Below are positions 43,386 to 53,700 of a DNA stretch of 64,000 nt, piece after piece. The position numbers were made by a program, and so were the translations under genes. The stretch is from contig OX637363.1 in the NCBI GenBank assembly GCA_951799405.1, positions 2,976,001 to 3,040,000 on the forward strand, written 5' to 3'. How positions within the stretch are numbered: the first letter of the stretch is position 1; each line of letters begins with the position of its first letter. The notes beneath the pieces were generated by a model that was not told the origin of the DNA, did no database searches, and worked only from the letters and a program-made list of their open reading frames with translations. Origin of the DNA: Agapetus fuscipes. Its lineage: Eukaryota > Arthropoda > Insecta > Trichoptera > Glossosomatidae.

Positions 43386-43766
43386 TGGCGGCTAATCTGC
43401 AATGTTGATTTGTAATGTTGGTTTATTAATTTGCTACATTTTGTTTGTATCTATAGGAAATTATTGACTTTTTTTATGTAGATTTCTTTTTAAGGTTTTG
43501 TTCTTTTTTATACTTAAATGTTATTTATTATTCGTATTCACCCATACATAAAAATACCCATACTGTTAAAAATGGTTCACTTTGCCAATGTCACCCCTGT
43601 GTCAGGGAAGGTCGGCAAAAGTTGTAGGGCTTATGTTCATTTGAGGTTTGGATTTTATTTGTAAGTACACATTCAGCATTAGGAAGCGCGAACTACACGT
43701 GTTTGTTTGTGGGCATACATCTGCGAGCTTTAAATGAATATATCATTGCAACTTAGATTATAGATA
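43378..43766 (+). repeat. LINE-A 3' UTR with tail unit
   Basis: Starts in the coding end (GAAGTGGCGGCTAATCTGC) and runs through the AT-rich UTR to TTATAGATAATTATAG. Confidence 0.85.
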
Positions 43767-43767
43767 A

Positions 43768-43890
43768 TTATAGAAGACTAATCAGCTGTTCACTAGTGGC
43801 CATCTTGCATTGACAGGTCTTCATAAAAAATATTACCGATATTCGATAGGTTAGAATTACCGTGGGAATGAGACTTCCAGCCCAGGAATC
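43768..43890. mobile_element. CATCACCACGG MITE, right half
   Basis: AATCAGCTGTTCACTAGTGG to GAGACTTCCAGCCCAGG. Confidence 0.75.
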
Positions 43891-43977
43891 ATTAGTTTGT
43901 CAAAGCGTGGGCTCAACGGACGACAAAGAATTAATAAAGAATAGCATCGTTATGAGATTAAGTAGTTATGAATAATT

Positions 43978-46529
43978 TTAAATGGCAATGTATGGGTAGT
44001 ATTGCGGGGCCGGGTTGTAGAACTGCATTATCGGTTGATAGGCCACAGTTTGCTCGGCCCTCCTCTGGACCACGCTTATCGGGTTCTTGATGCCGGCCAG
44101 ATTCACATTCTTGGGATCCACGCCGGCTATGGCCGTGGCCACTGGACGGGCGATGGCCAGACCTCCTGGACCCACGACGGCTGTAGCGACAGGCTTGCTG
44201 GAAGCAACACCACCTTCCCCAGCGATTGCGACCCCTAGAAATGAAAAAAAAAAGACGAATTAAAAAAAAAGAATAGCTTTACAGAGAGTCCAATGAATTA
44301 ATTTATGATTTTTCCGTGTATCGATGATCTCAAGGCATTATTTATAAAATCAGCTGTTCACTTGCGGCCATCTTGGATTGGAATACAGCGCCGTTTAGTG
44401 GCACTAGCCACCCCAAGGGCGCTTTTATATGTTGAAGCTTCTGTTAAAAAAATGTGTCTTAAGCAACTTTCTGAAACTGCCAACACTGGTCTCTGTTCTC
44501 AACTCCAGAGGTAGACTATTCCAGCAGGATGGACCAGCCGAACTAAAGCCCTGTCTCCTAAACCGGTTCTGTTCCGTCGAAGTGGCAGTTGAAGCCTGTT
44601 TACGGCTTATTCAGTAGGTAAGAATAACCGCGGTGATGAGACTTCCAGCCCAGGCATCATTAGTTTGTCAAAGCGTGGGCTCAACGGTCGACTAAAATGT
44701 TTAAGAATAACACCGAATGCTTCTGAATGATGCTGTAACTTTACCAATGGGTTTCGCTTCAGCCACTGAGGCACTGTCAGGGGTGTTGACTTGCACTGTG
44801 TCGTCATCACTCATTGTTTGTTGCTGATCACTCTCATTGCCTCCCTGCTCCTCTCCTACCTGCAACATGTCACAAATCTTAATGTAAAAAAACACACATA
44901 ATATTATTAATTAAATAAACAAAGTTTTAATTCACTATTATAATGTCCTGAAGATGCCTTGTAGGCGAAAGTGCTAGACAGAAATAAAGTTATAAAAGTG
45001 AATTACAACTTTGTTTATTTAATTAATATACAATGGACTTTCACTGTGTAAACCACCAAACCCTTAAAAATATTACACAGTGACACGCCACACTCAAGTA
45101 ATGAAGGCCCTGGATTTCGCCGCCCGCCGAACTCCATGACAAAACTTAACCCTGCACGCTGATTGGCCGGCGTTCGGCAAAACACCGGCCAACACAAATT
45201 TAGTCATAAATCTCAAGCACTTAAATTAAATAAAAAGCAAAAAAAAATATCTCATTATTTGTCGCCCGGTGGGCAGAAAAACTTGTAACCTGTAACTTGT
45301 ACTTAAAAGAGAGAAAAATAAAAACGAAAGTCAAAATCCAAGAACCAAGTCTTGATCAATTTTAAGAGTGGTTATCAACATAATATTGTTATCTACTTAT
45401 GACCCTGATTCCGTGGCTTGCTTATGTGCGTGTGTCCGCCTCTATTATAGTCTACCTGTGGGATTGAATGTGTGCATGTGCCCAGCCTAAGGTAGCTAGA
45501 ATAATATGGAACAATATGTAAGTGTGTAGAAGGGCCCGGAATATGCGAGAGGCATCTGTTTGGACGCTATGTATTTGGTCCGTAATTGTGTGAGAGACGA
45601 GAGTCGATTAAAACATTGAGCTGTAAAGTCGATAACCAAGAGCTAGAATTCAGTACATTGTAAACCGACATTTTGTGAAATAAATTGCAGTTTGATTAAA
45701 AGAACCCAACTAAAATCATAACCATATTGTAGTGTGTCAAATTTAATCAATCGGATAAAAGTATTAAATAACAGTTTAATATCGGATAAAAATCATTTTA
45801 ATTTGGGAAAGTTAGAAATATAGATTATAGATCAATTGAGTAAAGAATCATCTCTTTCGTTACATTAAACAAAATAATAGATAACTTTACAAAGTTTTTA
45901 CTTCAGCGACATAAATCAAAAATTTACTCGGATTGTTATACACAGATATATATCATCAAATAAATAACTATATACTTATACTCACATCCTCTTCATCTTC
46001 AAACTGCGCCTGCGTCACATCCTGTTGCCCTTGAACATCCTGCTGATCTTGAAAATCATTCTGTTCCTGAAGCTCCTCCTGTCGTATCTCCCCTTTCTTC
46101 TTATTACTCTTATCCACAAGCTCACTTCTCCTCATCTCTTTCCTGACTCCAAACAGAGCCGACAAATCATAGCTTCCCTGTCCACTCAGCTTTGCCAGAT
46201 TAGTCGCTGACTCCCCGAGGACCGCCAAGTTGTTTGCGTAGACCGTTTGATCCCCACTCTTCAGCTGTCCAAGCTTTGCCGTCTTTTGTTGGAGTTCAAC
46301 CAGCCTTTGCGCTGAAGATTGTATATTGTAGAGATTCGCTGAGAACTGCTGGTCCCTACGCAGATCGTCCGGGATGAAAGGAAGGCGGTTGTCGTTGTTC
46401 TGGATGGCGTTCTGGTTCTCTGGTATGATGATTTGGCTGATGATGTTGCCTGATTGGTCTCTGCTTATTTGCAAGAGTTGTCCTTTGGCGCCTCCGTAGA
46501 ATGGATATGACACAACTTGCCCAGGTTGT
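43978..46529 (-). CDS. DUF4774-type secreted protein, three 3' exons found, start missing
   Basis: Exons: 45986-46529, 44745-44859, 43978-44234, with AG acceptors, GT donors (GTGAGT, GTAAAG) and matching phases, giving about 305 residues. The first exon encodes SYPFYGGAKGQLLQISRDQ, a helical region (QRLVELQQKTAKLGQL) and a Q/D/E-rich end. The last exon encodes the diagnostic repeat GVAIAGEGGVASSKPVATAV and GPGGLAIARPVATAIAG, then a Tyr/Pro-rich tail ending YYPYIAI. The exon pattern and tail match the end of the 16628-27494 gene closely (acidic linker exon, then repeat exon), so these are paralogues. The signal-peptide exon should lie above 46529, but I found no convincing candidate. Confidence 0.8.
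44384..44600 (-). mobile_element. LINE-C 3' end inserted in a MITE
   Basis: Minus frame reads RFRRQGFSSAGPSCWNSLPL and TSVGSFRKLLKTHFF, then the shared UTR. MITE halves lie at 44345-44380 and 44605-44660. Confidence 0.78.
44905..45030 (+). mobile_element. hammerhead-motif element with flanking arms
   Basis: Arms ATTAATTAAATAAACAAAG (44908 on) and its complement (ending 45028) enclose the motif at 44948-44970, the same design as 15052-15210. Confidence 0.62.
44948..44971 (+). ncRNA. hammerhead-ribozyme-like core
   Basis: CTGAAGA, T, short stem GCC/GGC with loop TTGTA, GAAAG. Confidence 0.42.
45387..45722 (+). mobile_element. solo LTR
   Basis: Begins TGTTATCTAC. The end part GAGTCGATTAAAACATTGAG to AACCCAACTAAAATCATAAC matches 17330-17475. 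No internal genes. Confidence 0.55.
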
Positions 46530-46599
46530 CTGGAAAGAAAATAGCTTCACAATTACCTGCTTCACTATCGATCCATCGATTTGTGGATAAAAAATTCTG

Positions 46600-47120
46600 T
46601 GCGGGAGAATCCCTAGATTTCATAGACTGCAGCGGTGCTATTCTTAGACATGATAGTCGTCGGTTGAGCCCACGCTATGATAAAAAAACGATGCGTGGGC
46701 TGAATGCTTCATCCCCACGGGCATTCTTACCTACGGAATATCGGTAAAATTTGTATGAAAACTAATCAGCTGTTCTCTTGCGGCCATTTTGGATTCTTCA
46801 TACAAATTCATCATTAGTTTGTCCAACGGGCGACTAAAATGTCTAAGAATATCCCCGATAGACTCTAGAGGTGCTATTTGTAGACATTTAAGTCGTCGGT
46901 TGAGCCCACGCTTTGACAAACTAATGATGCATTTGTATGAAGACCTGTCGATCCAAGAAGGCCGCAAGCGAACAGCTGATTATTCTTCATACAAATATTA
47001 CCGATATTCGGTAGGTAAGAATGACCGTGGGGATGAGACTTCCAGCACAGGCATCATTAGTTTGTCAACGCGTGGGCTCAACGGGCGACCAAAATGTCTA
47101 AAAATAGCACTGTAGGAGTC
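46600..47120. repeat. cluster of CATCACCACGG MITE copies and relatives
   Basis: Repeated AGCCCACGCTTTGACAAACT, CATCATTAGTTTGTC and CGGTAATATTTGTATGAAG arms in both directions; several overlapping partial copies. Confidence 0.7.
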
Positions 47121-47368
47121 TATGACACTTGTTGTAGTGCCGCAGAGGTGTTTGAAAGCTTGGTCGTCGCTACAAAGCGCCAATACTTAAGCAAGACCCA
47201 GTTGCTGTAAGGCTGGATGAACGTTTAGTAATGGTTTTATGAATTTTTCATCCCAGCGAAGAGCATATTTGAAAATATAAATGGTATATTTTTTATGGTC
47301 TGCCAGGATTCGAATCCACAACCTTCCATTTACGAGTCCGAAGTGCTGCCACTGAACTACGGACCGGT
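47104..47368 (-). repeat. SINE1, alternative-tail form
   Basis: GTCTATGACACTTGTTGTAG tail; head ACTACGGACCGGTTG reversed. Confidence 0.85.
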
Positions 47369-47377
47369 TGTTTATCG

Positions 47378-47507
47378 AGGCCCGGCATTTTCAACGTTAG
47401 CATAGCGACTTTATACTGAATGAAAAGGACGCACTTATGTCAACCGTGGGGGTAGTTTTTTTATCAGTTTAAAGTCACATAAGCTAACATTGAAAATACC
47501 GGGCCTT
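47378..47507. mobile_element. CCCGGTATTTTCAACG MITE, 130 bp
   Basis: Ends GGCCCGGCATTTTCAACGTT and AACATTGAAAATACCGGGCC. It holds the empty site for the nested MITE at 41865-42145. Confidence 0.85.
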
Positions 47508-47619
47508 AGCCTTTTTATAAAATACGTATTTTCATATTCTGGTTAGCAAAGTAAAAGTAAATTTATTCAAGATAGACATACGCCATTTGAAAATTCAGTA
47601 TTTTTAAGTTCATAGTCTG

Positions 47620-47848
47620 CAGTGGCGAAGGGTGGCATTCAAGCCGGTTCCCATCGGCTTCCCTTTTAAAATGATGTAACAAAGTAGTAAAAAAATATAG
47701 GCACACAGTAAAAAAATACATTTAAAACCAAAGAAACAATTCGTATTTTTTCCCCATTGAAACCATGCAGTCAACTTTATTATCATTTCTGCCTCATTTT
47801 AAACGGGAAACCGATGGGAATCGGCTTGTATGGCACCCTTCGCCACTG
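47620..47848. mobile_element. 229 bp hAT-like MITE
   Basis: 8 bp duplication ATAGTCTG (47612-47619, 47849-47856). Ends CAGTGGCGAAGGGTG and CACCCTTCGCCACTG. The 8 bp site and CAG-starting ends fit the hAT superfamily. Confidence 0.88.
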
Positions 47849-47859
47849 ATAGTCTGTGT

Positions 47860-48755
47860 ACTCATTTTGGTAATCAAAAGAAAAACAATTTGTAGATTTA
47901 AAATTTATTTTTAAATTTTAAAAATGTTCACATTGCTCTAAAAGTTACCCTTATGTACTTATCAATCATTTTTTTATACAGGTACACGCTAACCAATAGG
48001 TAGCTATATTTTATATACATTATTTACAATGTTTTCCTTTATTTTAGTATCTAAGTATAATACATTTAAAAAAGTAAGTAAATATTTTTTTGAAAACAGC
48101 TTCAATTTTATTGCATAATCATTTTATTAAGTACTTACATATACATCGATGGTTAAAAGGAAGTATGGCAGCTCATAAAATACAATGATTATTGTATTTT
48201 ATGTTTTTTTTAGCTCACAGATTGTGTAGAATATAAACATTTAAACGTTATTTTTTAAAAAAATGTTAGATAAGTCAAACAAAAGCCCTGAGGGGACGAT
48301 TTAGTAGTTAAAAAACTTCAAGTCATTGAATATTTAAAGAATATATAAAGAGTATGTGAAACAATTGAAAACTATCACTCCAATTGAAAAACACATCTTG
48401 TAAGTAGGCAAAAATTTGGAATAGATAAAACTACATAATATTCTGACTAATTCTGACCTAGAACTTTTTTGCAATAATCTATAATTAATATTCTATTGAT
48501 TTATAATTAATCAAAAATAACTTATGTCTAATATAAACAAATTTAAAAACCTATAAACTATTTTTACAAATTTTAAGAGTTCCAAATGTTTTTTTTTACC
48601 CTGACATCTATCGAAAAAATCCGACAGCTTTATTGTTTCTTACTATGGTAGGCAAAATATATTCTTTAAATTTAAATCAGCGAGCATAATATGTACATTA
48701 TCACAAATATCAAAATAAAACTAGACTTTTTAATTGGACGAATTGAAAACATGTT
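47860..48755. other. very AT-rich spacer
   Basis: Nothing recognised except a GATGGTTAAAAGGAAG remnant at 48149. The missing 5' exon of the 43978-46529 gene could lie here. Confidence 0.4.
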
Positions 48756-48759
48756 ATAT

Positions 48760-49903
48760 CTATTCATAATCATAGAAGTCTAATATCAAATCTGACTGCG
48801 CATGTGCTATCCCACCTGGCCCTGCTATAGCGACAGCTTTAGGTTCAAAAACGACATCGACCATACTGCCTTTCCTTACAATGGCACGAGAAATGGGATT
48901 AGCGATTGCTGTTCCACTGTCTTCAGCTAGGGAATATGCTTCCGGACTCAAAATCAGCAATTGCCTCTGTGGTGCAATCGTTGTGGTGAGAACTGGTTCA
49001 GGAATAGTCGGTGACAAAAGTGGTCCAGAAATTGTTGGTGTGGTCAATGGTTCAGCTGACGTGAACCCAAAGAATGGGAAGAACGTCTTTTGTTGTTGTA
49101 GTTTTGATCCATTGTCTTGCAAATTTGCTTCACTCACATTCTCAATACCATCAACTGATCCACTTTTCAAAATGGATTGGTTCGACGCAGGATTTGGCGC
49201 AGAAGTTGAGATCCCAAATTTTTGAGATTCGTACTCTTTCTCTTGAAGCTTAGGTTGATTTGTTGCTTCGGTCACATCAAATTGACTACTTTTCAATGTT
49301 TCTGTGACTGTTTTTAATTTTTGCTCCACCTTGTTTCCAAAATTTTTCTGTTTTTGCAAATTGACCATATTTGGTTTGTTCCTAATTGTTATGATATTCT
49401 TTGGAACTCCAGCAATCACGTAAACTCTTTGCGCGTATTCTCCGTTCACATCTTGAAACCTTTTGAATACTCTCTCATCATCAAAATGCTTTGATTTTGC
49501 TTCTCCAATCTTTCTTTCATTCCTTTCCCTACCGTATTCTTGTCCATCACGAACCTTTTTTTGATTGATTTTTCCACCATCAAATCTCATCATTCTTATT
49601 TGCGGATTGTAATTTTCATAAATTGTTCTTTCGTTTCTCGATTTTAAGTTTCTTTGACCATCAAACTGCATGAAAACCTCATTTCTGTCTTGAAGCAGTT
49701 TTTCATTATTTCTTCCATCATTGTGATGCTGTTCAAATTGCCTTCCATTGCTTGCTCCAATCAATGTTCTTCTGCTATTGTCTCCTTCGAATGTTGTTAG
49801 ATGTCTTCTGCCATTCCTGTCTATCCCAGTTCTGTATGGTTGAATATAGAATATTGGGGAATTCCAAAAGAGTTGACCTTGTCCAGATCTCCTGTGATGG
49901 TAT
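48760..49903 (-). CDS. DUF4774-like secreted protein, terminal exon
   Basis: Open exon of 380 residues from an AG acceptor at 49904-49905 to a TAG stop at 48760. It starts YHHRRSGQGQLFWNSP, continues with a basic, Asn/Arg/Gln-rich region, then a Thr/Pro-rich region. It ends with PQRQLLILSPEAYSLAED, GTAIANPISRAIVRKG and AVAIAGPGGIAHAQ, the A-I-A-G-P-G-G block of the family. An ATG at 49995 gives a longer open frame without a signal peptide, so I prefer splicing from an upstream exon. The phase (two leftover bases needed) would even fit the signal exon at 56690-56745, so shared use of that exon is possible but unproven. Confidence 0.72.
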
Positions 49904-50311
49904 CTAGGAAAAAATAATACTGTTCTGAGATTCTTTGTTGATGTTTGTGATTTTGATGGTTCATGAAGCATGCACTTTTGAAAAACCTTAATCATTTTTG
50001 AACGTCATTAATATTGTGTAATATTTGTTTTTGAATCACAAGAATGGATGTATTGTAAAATGGAACTATCACCTCAAAGAAAAGTATTTTTCATTTTGTA
50101 AACTATTAAATATACTTGTGATTAATGGTTTGTTCTGTATGGAATTCTGATATTACGAATCTTTTCAATAATAGTTTTTTTTTTTTTACGTATAATAAAA
50201 AAGTGGACAAGGACATACACGTATAAGTTTATTTAATGCGAACCTCCTTAAAAACAAAGGTTAGAACTCTTATCCTTAAAATAAGTAATACTGACTATAT
50301 ATTCTACCGTG

Positions 50312-50468
50312 TCACGACAAAATGTTCATTGACAGAATGTCCACCAACACAATGTCGACATGGCGAAATTTGATGGACATTATGTCTGTGGACGTTTTGT
50401 CGGTAAATATTATGTCGGTGGACATTTTTTCGTATGGACATTTTGTCAATGGGCATTTTGTCGTGAAA
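50312..50468. mobile_element. short fold-back with internal GACA...TTTTGTC repeats
   Basis: Ends GTCACGACAAAATG and CATTTTGTCGTGA. Inside are about eight degenerate GACATTTTGTC-like units in both directions. Confidence 0.65.
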
Positions 50469-50710
50469 CCATATTTTACATTGTAAAAGACCTGAATTAA
50501 AAAGAAGGCTGTATACATATAATACAAATTATAACTTATATATTTAGTACAAGGAAGTTCCACTTTAATTAAAATAGTTTGCTAAATGTGGATTTTATAC
50601 ACAATTTCATATTACATACGTAAGGTCAAAAAACCTTTTTAAACACGTAATGCCCGTTGTGGAAACTTTTAAGGAACCTCAAACTAATCAGTCTTTATCT
50701 CTTCGTATTT

Positions 50711-53700
50711 TTATAAAAACGATTCTCCCAAATCACGGTATATCACAGGACCAGTTGCCACAATTCTCGAACCATCCGGAACAAAAATCTTCTTCCCGTT
50801 TTCATTGAAAACATAAGATCCCGCAAGCTGTTGTCCACTTCCATCTTGTTTCAATTCTTCCCTCATCAAAGTTCTGATCAATTGATTGAAATCAAAATTT
50901 TCCGGCAATGATATGACTTTTGTCCCAGGCCCTGCGATCGCTACTCCATCCATTTTGGTGTACACAACTCCTTGTGGTCCAACTAATGCTGTGCCACCTT
51001 TTCCTGCAGTAGCAGTTCCACCGGGACCAGCAATGGTCAAACCACCTTCCCGAAACCTTAAAGAATGCACCACAAACTTGGGTTTCACCCTTCTCAATGG
51101 CTTTTTAGCTTCTTCCTTCCCATGTGTTTCACCTTCACCAACAAAATTGCTCCCAGGACTTCTAAATTCCTCATTCTGTATTGTTTCTTTCTGTCTAATC
51201 AATTTTGCAGCATTAGCTTTTATGGTGACAATTTTTGAATCAGTGTTTTTCATTTCGTTTATATCTCTCTCCATGCTTGTGTCAGCCATCACAATTTGGC
51301 TAGCTCTCCCATTTTCTTGCATGAATCTCAAATCAGAATTTTCCTTCATTTGTTGTTCACTATTTGGGAAGGCAACCATTGTTTTGCCAGATCTTAAACT
51401 GTTTATTCTATCGTCTTGATTACTTTGTTCTATCTGTTTTGGAACGATTGACCCAAAATTGTTTGCTCTGTAAAAACTTTGTGCCTCAAAAACAGGAGGC
51501 GTGAAATAAGTGACTGGAATAGGTGCCAAGTTTTCTTGTGGACGATATATCCCAGGGTAATTGTGATAGAAGAGTCTATTCTTATAGCGATCAAGATGTT
51601 TCTCTCTGTAGACATGCGGTGTTTGGTACAAATATCTATGAGCATAATTTTTTGATATAATAAAACTTCTTCTTATGTCTTCATGCACATCGTTCCTTGC
51701 AATCGTATTTTGGTACAAAAAGGGAACACTATAGTACAACGGTGTATCCTTTGGTACTATAAATGGCACATATTGTTTTGTTGAATTTTGTTTTGGAATC
51801 GCGTTCAAATCTTTCAATTCCTCTTCTGCAATGCTTTTGCTGTCTGTATTCTGTATTCCATCTTGCTTCATTTCAATGCTCTCTTCTTTCAATCCACTTT
51901 TTACATTCATTTCATTTTTGGCTTTTATCATTTCATGCTTTTTCACTTCTTCAATCTTTTCTTTACGCACAATGTCTTCAATTTGTTTCTCCCTTTCATC
52001 GAAACTCTCTTTCAATTTTTCATTTTTTTGATTGATAGTTTTTACAATACCCATCGCTGGATTGCTGTCAGTGTTCGACAACATTTCTTGTGCTCTTCTT
52101 GCAGTACTTTTCAAGTATGGAAGCTCGACGATCACTTGCCTCTCAATTCTGAAATATTATTTTATTGTATCATAATATAATATTTCGAAAATCTTAAGAA
52201 TAACACAAACACTTATGTAATGGGTTAAGACGTTTTCACACAAATCAGTCAAACTTTACGCAGATATTTCATGCAGGGTGTAGGTATGTTCATTTGAGAT
52301 TCGGGTTTTTATATTGAAGGTCCACATGCGGCATGTTTAAGCGCGAACTTATACGTGTCTGGCAACAATCCCACAAGGAGCGCCACCCGAGGTATGCTAT
52401 TAGCTTCAGTAACATTGAACTATTTACTTTTAGAGTCATGGGCACGCCTCTGACCTAGAGGTTCTTGTTTTTGTCGTGCCGTTGCTTTTACTTCGCGGGA
52501 AGGCCTTCCGCCACTTGAGAAAATATATATCTTTGCATGAGCGTCCATGTGCTGTGGGTCCTTCTGACACATACATACAGGACGGGTACGAGGAGGGTTT
52601 GAGCATACTGTGTCTGCTTGTGGAAATGCATGCAATGCGAATCTTTATTGTTACATATATTTGTAACTTAGATTAGATTAGATTTGATGTGTAAGCATTA
52701 ACTTACGTGTATCAGCTTGTGGGCATGCATTTAATATGAATACTAAATGTAAATAGATCTTAGCATCTATAAATTATGGTATTACATTTGCAACTTTAAG
52801 TGAATATTATTGTATTATGTTCATGTGAACATATTTGTACAAGACAGCAGTATATAGTATACACAAATCATTCTACAATTTTATTTAAATTTATGTAAAA
52901 TCCAAATGACATAATTGTACTGTTGGGAATTCATGTTTTTTCTCCTACGACAGACCTTGGCAAAGAAATTACACATATGCACCTACATACATAGGACGTT
53001 GTATATAAGTAAAGATATTATAAACATGCGCAAAGGTTATTGACACCACTTCACTTTTATATTCCATTTTCCTGAATATTGTCAATGGAATGGATACGTA
53101 ACAAAAAGAGCCGGGAAAAAAATTGGGACGTCACTACTCTGGAACCTAATCTAATTTAAGTTGCAAAGATATGTAACATTGAGGATTCACAATATATATG
53201 CATTTTCACAAGCAAATACGTCGATATGAGTTCGCGCTTAAACATACCGCATGTGGACTTACAGTATAAAAACCCAAATCTCAAATCAACATACACTCAG
53301 CATCTCTTGCCGACCTTCCCTGACATTGGCAAAGTGATCCATTTTTTACAGCATGGATGGTCAGCCACATACCAACCTGGGCATCGTATATTTAAAATTG
53401 TACAAAGATAGATATATTTAAGACCATAGTAATCAGGCATAGTTTAGCAATTTTTTTTACTTGTCAGGGTTTCAAACCACAAACCTTTTGCGTGGTAATT
53501 GGTAAGGTATGACTTCATCCACTAGACCGGTTATTCACTTTGAAATTTAAATGCTTCCAAAAGAAGTTATCGCATGTCTTCCGTTTATTGTGTCCACCCA
53601 CGCACTGGAAAAGGCCCAGCTCTATTGTATACGAAACGATCCGACACGACTTTATCGAACGATCCGATTTTATAAGTTCATCGATCTAATCTAATCTAAT

